A DNA stretch of 47,500 nt, taken from Giesbergeria sp. (GTDB lineage Bacteria > Pseudomonadota > Gammaproteobacteria > Burkholderiales > Burkholderiaceae_C). Positions 35,301-46,394 of the stretch are shown here, in pieces. A model generated the notes under the pieces. It did no database searches and had not been told where the DNA came from. It was given only the letters and a program-made list of their open reading frames with translations. Positions within the stretch are counted from its first letter, which is position 1; every line of letters starts with the position of its first letter. Both the position numbers and the translations under genes were made by a program. The stretch is from contig JAKLLE010000022.1 of assembly GCA_023150295.1 (NCBI GenBank), positions 1 through 47,500 on the forward strand, in the 5' to 3' direction.

Positions 35301-37120
35301 GCAAACCCATCCGCAACATCGCCATCATTGCCCACGTCGACCACGGTAAGACCACCATGGTGGATCAACTGCTGCGCCAGTCGGGCACCTTCGCCGAACA
35401 CGAAAAAGTGGTCGATACCGTGATGGACAACAACGCCATCGAGCGTGAGCGCGGCATCACCATCCTGGCCAAGAACTGCGCTGTGAGCTGGAAGGGCACG
35501 CACATCAACATCGTGGACACCCCCGGCCACGCGGACTTCGGCGGTGAGGTGGAGCGCGCACTGTCCATGGTGGACGGCGTGCTGCTGCTGATCGACGCGC
35601 AGGAAGGCCCCATGCCCCAGACGCGCTTCGTGACCAAGAAGGCGCTGGCCCTGGGCCTCAAGCCCATCGTGGTGGTGAACAAGGTGGACAAGCCCGGTGC
35701 CAACTGCGACAAGGTGGTCAACGCCGCTTTCGATCTGTTCGACAAATTGGGCGCCACCGATGAGCAGCTCGACTTCCCCGTGGTCTATGCCTCGGGCATC
35801 AACGGCTGGAGCTCGCTTGAAGAAGGCGCTGCGGGCGAGCAGTGGGGCCCCGACATGTCGGCGCTGTTTGACACGGTGCTCCAGCACGTTCCGGCGCACC
35901 AGGGTGACCCGGCGGCACCGCTGCAGCTGCAGATTTCGGCCTTGGACTTTTCGACCTTTGTCGGGCGCATCGGTGTGGGCCGCGTCAACGCCGGTACCCT
36001 CAAGCCCGGCATGGACGTGCTGGTGATGGAAGGCCCGGAGGGCAACACCTCGAAGGGCCGCGTCAACCAGGTGTTGACCTTCCAGGGCCTGGACCGCGTG
36101 CAGGTCACCGAAGCGGGTCCCGGCGACATCGTGCTGATCAACGGCATTGCCGACATCGGCATCGGTGTGACCCTGACCGATCCGCTGAATCCCACGCCGC
36201 TGCCCATGCTCAAGGTGGACGAGCCCACGCTGACCATGAACTTCTGCGTGAACACCTCGCCGCTGGCTGGGCGTGAAGGCAAGTACGTCACCAGCCGCCA
36301 GATCTGGGACCGCCTGCAAAAGGAACTGCAGTCCAACGTGGCCCTGCGCGTGAAGGAAACCGATGAAGACGGTATCTTCGAAGTCTCCGGCCGGGGCGAA
36401 CTGCACCTGACCATTTTGCTGGAAAACATGCGCCGCGAAGGCTACGAGCTGGCTGTCTCGAAGCCGCGCGTGGTGTTCAAGGACGTGGGCGGTGAAAAGC
36501 ACGAGCCCATCGAGCTGGTCACGGCCGACATCGAAGAAGGCCACCAGGGTGGCGTGATGCAGGCCCTGGGCGAGCGCAAGGGCGAACTGGTGAACATGGA
36601 GCCGGACGGCCGGGGCCGCGTGCGCCTGGAATACCGCATTCCGGCGCGCGGCCTGATCGGATTCACCAACGAATTCCTGAACCTGACCCGTGGATCGGGC
36701 CTGATCTCCAACATTTTCGACAGCTACGAGCCGCACAAGGGGGACATCGCCAGCCGCAAGAACGGCGTGCTCATCTCCATGGACGACGGTGAAATCTTCA
36801 CCTACGCCCTGGGCAAGCTCGACGACCGTGGCCGCATGTTCGTCAAGGCGGGCGACCCGGTGTACGAAGGCATGATCGTGGGCATCCACAGCCGCGACAA
36901 CGACCTGGTGGTGAACGCCACGCGCACCAAGCAGCTCACCAACTTCCGTGTCTCGGGCAAGGAAGATGCGATCAAGATCACACCACCCATCGACCTGACG
37001 CTGGAATACGGCGTGGAATTCATCGAGGACGACGAGCTGGTCGAAATCACGCCCAAGAGCGTGCGTCTGCGCAAGCGCTACCTCAAGGAGCATGAGCGCA
37101 AGCGTGCCAGCCGAGAGTGA
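35297..37120 (+). CDS. typA: Translational GTPase TypA/BipA
   Basis: This 607-aa ribosome-binding GTPase has AHVDHGKTTM (residues 12-21), RGITILAKNCAV (switch I region), DTPGHADFGGEVERALSMVDG and NKVDKP. EF-G-like domains III and V follow, with the TypA-specific C-terminal region (DGEIFTYALGKLDDRGRMF; KEDAIKITPPIDLTLEYGVEFIEDDELVEITPKSVRLRKRYLKEHERKR). It supports ribosome assembly and stress responses. The start overlaps the truB stop (ATGA). Confidence 0.96.
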   Translation: MSKPIRNIAIIAHVDHGKTTMVDQLLRQSGTFAEHEKVVDTVMDNNAIERERGITILAKNCAVSWKGTHINIVDTPGHADFGGEVERALSMVDGVLLLIDAQEGPMPQTRFVTKKALALGLKPIVVVNKVDKPGANCDKVVNAAFDLFDKLGATDEQLDFPVVYASGINGWSSLEEGAAGEQWGPDMSALFDTVLQHVPAHQGDPAAPLQLQISALDFSTFVGRIGVGRVNAGTLKPGMDVLVMEGPEGNTSKGRVNQVLTFQGLDRVQVTEAGPGDIVLINGIADIGIGVTLTDPLNPTPLPMLKVDEPTLTMNFCVNTSPLAGREGKYVTSRQIWDRLQKELQSNVALRVKETDEDGIFEVSGRGELHLTILLENMRREGYELAVSKPRVVFKDVGGEKHEPIELVTADIEEGHQGGVMQALGERKGELVNMEPDGRGRVRLEYRIPARGLIGFTNEFLNLTRGSGLISNIFDSYEPHKGDIASRKNGVLISMDDGEIFTYALGKLDDRGRMFVKAGDPVYEGMIVGIHSRDNDLVVNATRTKQLTNFRVSGKEDAIKITPPIDLTLEYGVEFIEDDELVEITPKSVRLRKRYLKEHERKRASRE

Positions 37121-37125
37121 AGTGG

Positions 37126-37230
37126 ACAACCCCCTGAGGCGCTGCGCGCCTTCCCCCTTCTCTCGCAAAGCTGCGCTTCGCGGGAAGGGGGACGCCGCCA
37201 GTGCGGCGGGGCGGCCCTGGGCAGGGCAGC
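37126..37230. repeat. GC-rich hairpin cluster after typA
   Basis: Two or three successive hairpins are visible. TCCCCCTTC (37152-37160) pairs with GAAGGGGGA (37184-37192). CGCCGC (37193-37198) pairs with GCGGCG (37203-37208). An AGGGC/GCCCT pair follows near 37223. The opening ACAACCCCCTGAGGCGCTGCG resembles the reverse complement of 39331-39359. It looks like a dispersed intergenic repeat and could end typA transcription, although no T run follows. Confidence 0.6.
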
Positions 37231-37307
37231 GCCCTAGGCTTGCTGCGTGGTTTGTGCGGGGGGCGGCTGTCGTTGGTTAAAGCGTCGAGCATTGCAAGCA
37301 ATCCGCG

Positions 37308-38204
37308 ATGAATACCCATTCTTTTCCAAACCGAGGGCTGACCCATACCCATGCCGTGTGGCTCATGGTGGTGGTCACGCTGATGTGGTCGATTGCCGGG
37401 GTGGTCACGCGGCACCTGGAGCAGGCGCGCAGCTTTGAGGTGACGTTCTGGCGCAGCCTGTTCACAGTGTTGTCGTTGCTGGTCATCTTGCCGGCGGTGC
37501 AGGGCAGGGCGGCACTGGCGACCTTGCGTGGCGGGGGACGGGCGCTGTGGCTGTCGGGCCTGTGCTGGAGCGTGATGTTCACTGCCTTCATGGTGGCCAT
37601 CACGCTGATGCCGGTGGCCAACGTGCTGGTGACCATGGCCGTCGGTCCGTTGCTCACCGCGCTGTTTGCCTGGATCTTCATCGGCCACCGCATTGCGCCA
37701 CGCACCTGGGGCGCGATTGTGGTGGCGGGGCTGGGCATTGGCTGGATGTATGGCACGCAGATGGCAGGCTTGCCGGTCGTCGGCACGCTGGTGGCCTTGT
37801 GCGTGCCGGTGGCCGCCGCCGTGAACTGGACGGTGGTGCAGCACGCGCAGCAACATGGCCATGCGGTCAACCTGATGCCTGCCGTGCTGATTGGCGCAGT
37901 GCTGTCGTCGCTGGCCACCTTGCCACTGGCCTGGCCGCTGCAGGCCACGGGGCATGACCTCGCCTTGCTGGCCTTGCTGGGGCTGGTGCAATTGGCCATT
38001 CCCTGCGTGCTGGCCGTGCGCTGTGGCCAGGTGCTCAAGGCGCCGGAGCTGGCCTTGCTGGGCCTGCTGGAAGTGATTTTTGGCATTCTGCTGGCCTGGG
38101 TGGGCGCCGGGGAGCGTCCGGCCCAGGCGGTGCTGATGGGCGGCGCGCTGGTGATTGGCGCGCTGGTGTTCAATGAGCTCTTGGCTTGGAAGGAAGAAAA
38201 ATGA
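37308..38204 (+). CDS. EamA/DMT-family membrane transporter
   Basis: This 298-aa protein has ten hydrophobic segments in two homologous halves. The first half has WLMVVVTLMWSIAGVVTRHLEQARSFEVTFWRSLF, and the second half has VPVAAAVNWTVVQHAQQHGHAVNLMPAVLIGA...LEVIFGILLAWVGAGERPAQAVLMGGALVIGALVFNE. This is the drug/metabolite transporter (EamA) pattern of metabolite exporters. The substrate is unknown. Its stop overlaps the start of the next gene (ATGA), so the two are translationally coupled. Confidence 0.92.
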   Translation: MNTHSFPNRGLTHTHAVWLMVVVTLMWSIAGVVTRHLEQARSFEVTFWRSLFTVLSLLVILPAVQGRAALATLRGGGRALWLSGLCWSVMFTAFMVAITLMPVANVLVTMAVGPLLTALFAWIFIGHRIAPRTWGAIVVAGLGIGWMYGTQMAGLPVVGTLVALCVPVAAAVNWTVVQHAQQHGHAVNLMPAVLIGAVLSSLATLPLAWPLQATGHDLALLALLGLVQLAIPCVLAVRCGQVLKAPELALLGLLEVIFGILLAWVGAGERPAQAVLMGGALVIGALVFNELLAWKEEK

Positions 38205-39292
38205 TGGAGATGAACGGTGAAGTGCTGGCCCAGGTGCGCGGGCAGGTGGGGCTGATCACGCTCAACCGCCCCAAGGCCCTCAATGCCTTGTCGCTGGGCA
38301 TGGTGCGCGACCTGATGACGGTGTTGCTGGCTTGGCAGCAAGACCCTGCCGTGCTGGCCGTGGCCATCCGGGGCAGCAACAAGGAGGGGCCGTTCGGCGC
38401 CTTCTGCGCGGGCGGCGACATCCGCTTTCTGCACCAGGCAGGCAGCACGGGCAACCCGGAGATCGAGGACTTCTTCACCGAGGAGTACGCGCTCAACCAC
38501 CTCATCCACAACTACACCAAGCCCTACATCGCCTTCATGGACGGCATCGTCATGGGCGGTGGCATGGGCATCAGCCAGGGTGCCAGCCTGCGCCTGGTGA
38601 CCGAACGCACCAAGATGGCCATGCCCGAAACAGCCATTGGCCTGTTCCCCGACGTGGGTGGCGGCTACTTCCTCTCGCGCTGCCCCGGCCATGTGGGCGA
38701 GTGGCTCGCGCTGACCGGCGACACCATTGGCGCGGGCGACGCCATCGCCTTCGGCCTGGCCGATGGCTGCCTGCCGCTGGACGCGCAGGCCGCCGTGTGG
38801 GATGCGCTGGGCACGCAAACCTTTGCCGACGGCGCTGCCGTGCAAGCCTTTGTTGCTACAAAAATAATAGCTACTGACGCACCATCGACGGGCGCCAGAG
38901 GCCAAATTGACCAATATTTTTCCTTGGCCAGTGTCCCCACCATCGTGGCCGCGCTAGAAGCCGCCGACAGCGACTGGGCACGCACCACGGCGGCCACGCT
39001 GCGCAAGCGATCGCCGCTGATGCTGCATGTGGTGCTGGAACAAATCCGCCGTGCGCGTGGCATGGACCTGGCGGCAGACCTGCGCATGGAGCGCGACATG
39101 GTGCGCCACTGCTTCTTCCTGCGCCCCGGTGCCAGCGAAACCGTGGAAGGCATTCGCGCCCTGGCCGTGGACAAGGATCACAGCCCGCGCTGGAACCCTA
39201 CGCGCATCGAAGACGTGTCGCCCGAACTGGTAACTTCGTTTTTTGTGAGTCCCTGGCCGGTGCACGCGCACCCGCTGGCCCATCTGCGTTGA
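38201..39292 (+). CDS. Enoyl-CoA hydratase / 3-hydroxyisobutyryl-CoA hydrolase family
   Basis: This 363-aa crotonase-fold protein has LITLNRPKALNALSLGMV, the oxyanion segment FCAGGDIRFLH, DGIVMGGGMGISQGASLRLVTERT and MAMPETAIGLFPDVGGGYFLSR with the catalytic Glu and Asp. The length and a C-terminal ECH_2 region favour 3-hydroxyisobutyryl-CoA hydrolase (valine catabolism) over a plain hydratase, but the activity is not certain. Residues about 218-237 (ATKIIATDAPSTGARGQID) come from a dispersed repeat. The ATG at 38201 overlaps the stop of the transporter gene. Confidence 0.88.
   Translation: MMEMNGEVLAQVRGQVGLITLNRPKALNALSLGMVRDLMTVLLAWQQDPAVLAVAIRGSNKEGPFGAFCAGGDIRFLHQAGSTGNPEIEDFFTEEYALNHLIHNYTKPYIAFMDGIVMGGGMGISQGASLRLVTERTKMAMPETAIGLFPDVGGGYFLSRCPGHVGEWLALTGDTIGAGDAIAFGLADGCLPLDAQAAVWDALGTQTFADGAAVQAFVATKIIATDAPSTGARGQIDQYFSLASVPTIVAALEAADSDWARTTAATLRKRSPLMLHVVLEQIRRARGMDLAADLRMERDMVRHCFFLRPGASETVEGIRALAVDKDHSPRWNPTRIEDVSPELVTSFFVSPWPVHAHPLAHLR
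38854..38910 (-). repeat. Dispersed repeat, copy E, inside the hydratase gene
   Basis: The plus strand reads GCTACAAAAATAATAGCTACT, then GACGCACCATCGACGGGCGCC, then AGAGGCCAAATTGA. It has the same layout as copy B in the same orientation (AT palindrome, GC stem, GAGGCCA tail). It is read in frame and adds a linker-like peptide of about 19 residues, absent from typical family members as far as I recall. Confidence 0.75.
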
Positions 39293-39360
39293 GCCGGGGC
39301 AGGGGCGTACCCCTCGCGGCCTGATGGGTGACCACTCCCCGCAGCGCCCCAAGGGGTGTC

Positions 39361-39834
39361 TTACCTGTTCCTGGATTTCATGGCCCGCTCGACCTCGCGC
39401 TTGCCTTCGCGGTCCTTGATGGTGTCGCGCTTGTCGTGCTCGGCCTTGCCTTTGGCCAGCGCAATTTCGCACTTCACAAAGCCGTTTTTCCAATGCAGGT
39501 TCAGCGGCACCAGGGTGTAGCCCTTTTGCTCGACCTTGCCGATCAGGCGGCGGATCTCGTCCTTCTTGAGCAGCAGCTTGCGCGTGCGCGCGGCTTCCGG
39601 GTTGACGTGGGTGGATGCGGTGCGCAGTGGGTTGATCTGGCAGCCGATCAGGTACAGCTCGCCATCCTTGATGACCACATAGCCGTCGGTGATCTGCACC
39701 TTGCCTTCGCGCAGGGCCTTGACCTCCCAGCCTTGCAGCACCACGCCTGCCTCGTGGCGTTCCTCGAAGAAATAATTGAAGGCCGCTTTCTTGTTGTCGG
39801 CAATGCGGGACGGGGTTTCGGGTTTCTTGGCCAT
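39361..39834 (-). CDS. smpB: SsrA-binding protein SmpB
   Basis: This 157-aa protein contains [60 protein letters not shown], the SmpB beta-barrel. A basic C-terminal tail ([30 protein letters not shown]) enters the ribosome during trans-translation with tmRNA. It is transcribed away from ratA; this smpB/ratA neighbourhood is common in betaproteobacteria. Confidence 0.96.
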   Translation of the reverse strand: MAKKPETPSRIADNKKAAFNYFFEERHEAGVVLQGWEVKALREGKVQITDGYVVIKDGELYLIGCQINPLRTASTHVNPEAARTRKLLLKKDEIRRLIGKVEQKGYTLVPLNLHWKNGFVKCEIALAKGKAEHDKRDTIKDREGKREVERAMKSRNR

Positions 39835-39952
39835 TGCGCTTTCATGGCGGTGAGCGCCGGGAGATCGAGCGCCTCCCTACAATTGCGGTCATCGCGCAGA
39901 CAGCATTCTAGTTTCGCTGGCCCGCCCGCTCGGGCGCGGCCCGCAGTGCCCC

Positions 39953-40393
39953 ATGAAAACCGTTCAAAAGTCCGTCCTGATCTGGTACAGCCCGCAAGAG
40001 ATGTTCAACCTGGTCACCGCCGTGCAGCAGTACCCCCAGTTCCTGCCCTGGTGCGACCATGCCCGCGTGCTGGAGCAGGACGACAGCGGCATGCTGGCCG
40101 AGGTGGGCATTGCGCTCAGCGGTATCCGGCAGAGCTTTGTCACGCGCAACCTGCACGAACCGGGCCGCCGCGTGCAGATGCAGTTGGTCAAGGGGCCGTT
40201 TTCGCGGCTGGATGGCGACTGGCATTTCCATGCGGTGGGCGACGGCAGCCAGCGGGCGGCGCGGGTGGAGCTGCTGCTGCACTACGGTTTTGACAGCGCG
40301 ACGCTGTCCAAGGTGGTGGGGCCGGTGTTCGACCGCATTGCCGCCAGCATGGTCGATGCTTTTGTCAAACGCGCCGAGCAGGTCTATGGCTGA
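39953..40393 (+). CDS. ratA: START-domain protein RatA
   Basis: This 146-aa START/SRPBCC-fold protein (polyketide cyclase family) contains SVLIWYSPQEMFNLVTAVQQYPQFLPWCDHARVLE and FSRLDGDWHF, with the end IAASMVDAFVKRAEQVYG. E. coli RatA was reported to affect 50S association; homologues relate to ubiquinone-binding Coq10 proteins, so the cellular role may be quinone-related. It overlaps ratB by 8 bp. Confidence 0.93.
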   Translation: MKTVQKSVLIWYSPQEMFNLVTAVQQYPQFLPWCDHARVLEQDDSGMLAEVGIALSGIRQSFVTRNLHEPGRRVQMQLVKGPFSRLDGDWHFHAVGDGSQRAARVELLLHYGFDSATLSKVVGPVFDRIAASMVDAFVKRAEQVYG

Positions 40394-40733
40394 TCCTGCG
40401 GCGGCTCCACCGCTGCGCATCACCGTGGCCCATGCGTGCGAACCCGGGCAGGTCAAGCTGTGGGAATTGGCGCTGCCCCAGGGCGCGACCGTGGCCGATG
40501 CACTGACGCATTGCCGCTCCCATGGTGCGTTGGTGGCAGAGCCTGTGGCGACGGGAATCTGGGGCCAATTGGTGACACATGCCACCGTGTTGCAGGACGG
40601 TGACCGGCTGGAGCTGTACCGGCCCCTGACGGTGGACCCCAAGCTGGCCAGGCGCCAGCGCTTTGCCAGCCAGGGCGCGCGCGCCGCAGGCCTGTTTGCG
40701 CGGCGCCGCCCTGGGGGCAAACAGGGCTATTGA
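40386..40733 (+). CDS. RnfH/RatB family ubiquitin-like protein
   Basis: This 115-aa protein begins MADPAAAPPLRITVAHACEPGQVKLWELALPQGATVADAL. It continues with GIWGQLVTHATVLQDGDRLELYRPLTVDPKLARRQRF, the beta-grasp RnfH/RatB (UPF0125) pattern. It starts within the ratA 3' end, the usual ratAB arrangement. Its function is unknown. The C-terminus is extended and Arg-rich. Confidence 0.9.
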   Translation: MADPAAAPPLRITVAHACEPGQVKLWELALPQGATVADALTHCRSHGALVAEPVATGIWGQLVTHATVLQDGDRLELYRPLTVDPKLARRQRFASQGARAAGLFARRRPGGKQGY

Positions 40734-42800
<2,067 letters not shown>

Positions 42801-42809
42801 TTCCCGGAT

Positions 42810-42864
42810 GCTATTGTTTTGATAGCCCCTAGCGCTTGCCCAGCAAGCGTCAGGGGCTAATTTC
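42810..42864 (-). repeat. Dispersed repeat, copy F (between guaB and guaA)
   Basis: The plus strand reads GCTATTGTTTTGATAGCCCC, then TAGCGCTTGCCCAGCAAGCG, then TCAGGGGCTAATTTCA. It has an inner stem CGCTTGC-CCA-GCAAGCG and an outer GCCCCTA...AGGGGC pairing. It is a complete member of the repeat family and ends 13 bp before the guaA start. Confidence 0.8.
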
Positions 42865-42877
42865 ATTCTTAACCGTC

Positions 42878-44494
42878 ATGCAACACCAGAAAATCCTCAT
42901 CCTCGACTTTGGTTCGCAAGTCACCCAGCTCATCGCGCGCCGCGTGCGTGAGGCGCATGTGTACTGCGAGGTGCATCCCTGCGATGTGACGGACGAATGG
43001 GTGCGTGACTATGCCAAGGACGGTCAGCTCAAGGGCGTGATCCTCTCGGGCAGCCACGCCAGTGTGTACGAGGTGGACGACAAGGCTCCCGATGCCGTGT
43101 TTGCGCTGGGCGTGCCTGTGCTGGGCATTTGCTATGGCATGCAGACCATGGCACAGCAACTCGGCGGCAAGGTGGAAGCAGGCCACACCCGCGAGTTTGG
43201 CTATGCCGAAGTCCGCGCACGCGGCCACACAGCCCTGCTCAAGGACATCGCCGACTTCACCACGCCCGAAGGCCACGGCATGCTCAAGGTTTGGATGAGC
43301 CACGGCGACAAGGTCACTGAAATGCCACCGGGCTTCAAGCTCATGGCCAGCACCGATAGCTGCCCGATTGCCGGCATGGCCGACGAGTCGCGCGGCTACT
43401 ACGCGGTGCAATTCCACCCCGAGGTCACGCACACCGTGCAGGGCAGGGCGCTGCTGGAGCGCTTTGTGCTGGACATCTGCGGTACGCGGGCCGACTGGAT
43501 CATGCGCGACCACATCGAGGAAGCGGTGCAAAAAATCCGCGAGCAGGTGGGTGACGAGGAAGTGATCCTGGGCCTGTCCGGCGGCGTGGATTCGTCCGTG
43601 GCGGCTGCGCTGATCCACCGTGCCATTGGCGATCAGCTCACTTGCGTGTTCGTGGACCATGGCCTGCTGCGCCTGAACGAGGGCGACATGGTCATGGACA
43701 TGTTCGAAGGCAAACTGCACGCCAAGGTCATCCGCGTGGACGCCAGCGACTTGTTCCTCGGCAAGCTCGCCGGTGTGAGCGAGCCCGAGCAAAAGCGCAA
43801 GATCATCGGCGGCCTGTTCGTCGATGTGTTCAAGCAGGAAGCCGCCAAACTCAAAGCCGGCACTGGCGGCCACAAAGGTGCGACGTTCCTGGCCCAAGGC
43901 ACCATCTACCCCGATGTCATCGAAAGTGGCGGCGCCAAGAGCAAGAAAGCCGTCACCATCAAGAGCCACCACAACGTGGGCGGCCTGCCCGAGCAATTGG
44001 GCCTCAAGCTCCTGGAGCCCCTGCGCGATTTGTTCAAGGACGAAGTGCGCGAACTGGGCGTGGCCCTGGGCCTGCCGCCCGAGATGGTGTATCGCCACCC
44101 GTTCCCCGGCCCGGGCTTGGGCGTGCGCATCCTGGGCGAGGTGAAAAAGGAATACGCCGACCTGCTGCGCCGCGCCGATGCCATCTTCATTGAAGAACTG
44201 CGCAACTTCACGGACGAAGCCACCGGCAAGACCTGGTACGACCTCACCAGCCAGGCCTTCACCGTATTCCTGCCCGTCAAGAGTGTGGGCGTCATGGGCG
44301 ATGGCCGCACCTACGACTACGTCGTCGCCCTGCGCGCCGTGCAGACCAGCGACTTCATGACCGCCGACTGGGCCGAGCTGCCCTACGCGCTGCTCAAAAA
44401 GGTATCCAGCCGCATCATCAACGAGGTGCGCGGCATCAACCGCGTGACTTACGACGTGAGCAGCAAGCCGCCTGCGACGATCGAGTGGGAGTGA
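42878..44494 (+). CDS. guaA: GMP synthase (glutamine-hydrolysing)
   Basis: This 538-aa enzyme aminates XMP to GMP. The N-terminal class I glutamine amidotransferase has GICYGMQ with C85 and FHPEV. The ATP-pyrophosphatase domain has LSGGVDSS, and the C-terminal dimerisation domain ends [14 protein letters not shown]. The C-terminal sequence is intact. The 3' end of guaA is a known attachment site for integrative elements, and an integrase gene follows 301 bp downstream. Confidence 0.97.
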   Translation: MQHQKILILDFGSQVTQLIARRVREAHVYCEVHPCDVTDEWVRDYAKDGQLKGVILSGSHASVYEVDDKAPDAVFALGVPVLGICYGMQTMAQQLGGKVEAGHTREFGYAEVRARGHTALLKDIADFTTPEGHGMLKVWMSHGDKVTEMPPGFKLMASTDSCPIAGMADESRGYYAVQFHPEVTHTVQGRALLERFVLDICGTRADWIMRDHIEEAVQKIREQVGDEEVILGLSGGVDSSVAAALIHRAIGDQLTCVFVDHGLLRLNEGDMVMDMFEGKLHAKVIRVDASDLFLGKLAGVSEPEQKRKIIGGLFVDVFKQEAAKLKAGTGGHKGATFLAQGTIYPDVIESGGAKSKKAVTIKSHHNVGGLPEQLGLKLLEPLRDLFKDEVRELGVALGLPPEMVYRHPFPGPGLGVRILGEVKKEYADLLRRADAIFIEELRNFTDEATGKTWYDLTSQAFTVFLPVKSVGVMGDGRTYDYVVALRAVQTSDFMTADWAELPYALLKKVSSRIINEVRGINRVTYDVSSKPPATIEWE

Positions 44495-44795
44495 AATCAG
44501 GACCTTCAGGGACTATCGCCAACTATCGAAAAACCGCCGTAACGTGTTGATCTAAAAAGAAATACGTCGCGGAAGCTATCGGTGGCTATCGCCGGCCAGC
44601 AAAACAGGTTGGCGGTAGAACTGACGGTAAGAACTGGAGGTCTGATTAAGACCCTCCCGTTTACTATTGAGACCAAACCGGTCTTTGACGGTAAATGTCT
44701 CCTCTGGAAAGCTTGTTTCATGCGGCTTTCCAAGCATCAGCAGGTCTCCTGACCCCTGACGGTAAAAGCCGTCAAGAACAGGAGGAAAAACCTCG
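44495..44795. other. Putative attL/integrase-binding region of an island at guaA
   Basis: This gene-free stretch is full of short repeats. TGACGGTAA occurs three times in direct orientation (44622-44630, 44686-44694, 44757-44765). CTATCG occurs four times (44513, 44523, 44576, 44586). Hairpins are GGAAAGC/GCTTTCC (44706-44731), AGACC/GGTCT (44670-44684) and TGACGG-TAAAAG-CCGTCA (44757-44774), the last just before the integrase binding site. The layout resembles arm-type and core sites next to a tyrosine integrase. The other end of the element is outside the window. Confidence 0.65.
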
Positions 44796-46052
44796 ATGCT
44801 TACCGACACCGCACTACGCAACCTCAAGCCTAAGTCGTTGACTTACAAGGCGTCCGATCGTGACGGCATGTACGTGACGGTATCGCCCACCGGTACCGTC
44901 ACCTTCCGCTACGATTACCGTCTCAATGGGCGGCGGGAGACGCTGACCATTGGTCGCTACGGGCCAGCCGGCATCTCACTGGCCTTGGCCCGTGAAAAGC
45001 TCCTGGACGCCAAGAGGGCAGTCGCCCAGGGCAAGTCCCCGGCGCATGAAAAGCAGCGCGAGAAGCGTCGACTAACTGCCGCCAAGAACTTTGGCGACAT
45101 GACGTTCCGATGGCTTGCCGATGCCAAGATGGCCGATAGCACACGAGCGATGCGCAAGAGCATCGTTGACCGGGACATCCTGCCGGCGTTCAAGAACCGG
45201 CTGCTCAACGAAGTCAGCTCCGACGATCTGCGGGCCTTGTGCAGCAAGGTGAAGGCGCGCGGCGCCCCCGCCACAGCCGTCCACGTGCGCGACATCGTGA
45301 AGCAGGTCTACGCCTTCGCCATCTTGCACGGCGAGAAGGTCGACAACCCGGCCGATGGCGTGGGGGCGGCTTCGATCGCGACCTTCGTGCCCAAGGATCG
45401 AGCGCTGTCACCGATGGAGATCCGTCTCATGTATCGGCAGATGGAATCGGTGGCCACCTATCCGACCATTCGCCTGGCGTTGCGCATGATTCTGCTGACG
45501 CTGGTACGTAAGAGCGAATTGATCGAGGCGACATGGGGCGAGGTTGATTTTGAGAACGCGACATGGACGATCCCAAAATCACGAATGAAGGGCCGCAACC
45601 CGCACGTCGTCTATCTGTCCCGCCAAGCTGTGGACATCTTCGTTGCGCTGCACACCTGCGCGGCAGGGTCAAGGTTCGTTCTGCCGTCGCGCTACGACGC
45701 GGACCGTTGCATGTCGAAGGCGACGCTTAACCGTGTAACCCAGATCGTGTCCGAGCGCGCCAAAGCTGCCGGTTTGCCGCTAGAACCGTTCACGGTGCAC
45801 GACCTGCGCCGCACCGGCTCGACGCTGCTCAACGAGGTCGGCTTTAACGGCGACTGGATCGAAAAGTGCCTGGCTCATGAAGACGGCCGTTCCTCGCGCT
45901 CGGTCTATAACAAGGCCGAATACGCCGAGCCTCGCCGCCACATGCTGCAGGAGTGGGCCAACATGGTCGATGCCTGGGTGGAGGGTGGCGTGTACGCGCC
46001 CACGCTGTTGCCGAGCAATACAGTCGTGCCTGTGCTGAGCGCATCTGTTTGA
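44796..46052 (+). CDS. int: Tyrosine recombinase (P4-type integrase)
   Basis: This 418-aa integrase has the N-terminal DUF4102 arm-binding domain (MLTDTALRNLKPKSLTYKASDRDGMYVTVSPTGTVTFRYDYRLNGRRETLTIGRYGPAGISLALAREK). A SAM-like core-binding domain (about 100-190) and the catalytic domain follow. The catalytic set is R238 (LVRKSELI), K265 (MKGRNPH), H335-x2-R338 (HDLRRTGSTLL), H361 (CLAHEDG) and Y371 (VYNKAEY). All are present, so it should be active. A strong AGGAGG precedes the ATG. It recombines the element at the 3' end of guaA. Confidence 0.95.
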   Translation: MLTDTALRNLKPKSLTYKASDRDGMYVTVSPTGTVTFRYDYRLNGRRETLTIGRYGPAGISLALAREKLLDAKRAVAQGKSPAHEKQREKRRLTAAKNFGDMTFRWLADAKMADSTRAMRKSIVDRDILPAFKNRLLNEVSSDDLRALCSKVKARGAPATAVHVRDIVKQVYAFAILHGEKVDNPADGVGAASIATFVPKDRALSPMEIRLMYRQMESVATYPTIRLALRMILLTLVRKSELIEATWGEVDFENATWTIPKSRMKGRNPHVVYLSRQAVDIFVALHTCAAGSRFVLPSRYDADRCMSKATLNRVTQIVSERAKAAGLPLEPFTVHDLRRTGSTLLNEVGFNGDWIEKCLAHEDGRSSRSVYNKAEYAEPRRHMLQEWANMVDAWVEGGVYAPTLLPSNTVVPVLSASV

Positions 46053-46061
46053 GTCACTTCA

Positions 46062-46104
46062 CGTCAGGTTGTCAGTTGACAACCTGACGATTCATCCCCA
46101 TACT
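46062..46104 (+). promoter_or_regulatory. 28-bp palindrome overlapping a strong promoter
   Basis: CGTCAGGTTGTCA (46062-46074) and TGACAACCTGACG (46077-46089) are perfect 13-bp arms around GT. A perfect -35 TTGACA (46076-46081) lies inside the palindrome, and CATACT (46099-46104) follows as a -10 after 17 bp. GGAG and the ATG of the HicA-like gene follow at once. This is the layout of a self-repressed toxin-antitoxin or regulator promoter. Confidence 0.82.
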
Positions 46105-46115
46105 GGAGACCTTGA

Positions 46116-46391
46116 ATGGCCCGTTCCTCTCATCCAAAGAAAGAGGTCGAAGATGCGCTTAAGCATGCAGAAACGCAGGGCTGGCGCGTCACGGTCGGTG
46201 GCAGTCATGCCTGGGGCAAGATTTACTGCCCTTACAACGACGATGAGTGTCGCTGCGGCGAGTTCTGCATTACGAGCGTGTGGAGCACGCCGAAGAACCC
46301 AGGCAATCATGCCCGAGCGCTGCGGCGGGTCGTGGACAACTGCACGATCCATCAGCAACGAAACGAAGCTGAATCGTCATCTGAGGACTGA
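46116..46391 (+). CDS. HicA-like small protein, candidate toxin
   Basis: This 91-aa protein reads SHPKKEVEDALKHAETQGWRVTVGGSHAWGKIYCP. That fits the HicA pattern, in which a helix is followed by G-W/F-x-V and a G-S-H motif (here G29-S30-H31) carrying the catalytic His of the mRNA interferase. Unlike typical HicA (about 60 aa), it has a Cys-rich insertion (C38, C45, C47, C51; DDECRCGEFCITSVWSTPK) that could bind a metal, and a conserved-looking C-terminal helix (NHARALRRVVDNCTIH). It is followed 3 bp later by an HTH protein. The pair may form a HicAB-like system; this is not established. Confidence 0.65.
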   Translation: MARSSHPKKEVEDALKHAETQGWRVTVGGSHAWGKIYCPYNDDECRCGEFCITSVWSTPKNPGNHARALRRVVDNCTIHQQRNEAESSSED

Positions 46392-46394
46392 TCC

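Noticed and set aside
34868-37168. A 766-codon minus-strand open frame opposite truB and typA.
   Set aside because: It is an antisense shadow of two conserved genes, with no recognisable domain.
44622-44765. The three TGACGGTAA repeats as a CRISPR-like array or replication iterons.
   Set aside because: The units are only 9 bp with unequal spacing (64 and 71 bp apart), with no cas genes or replication initiator nearby; integrase-binding sites fit better.
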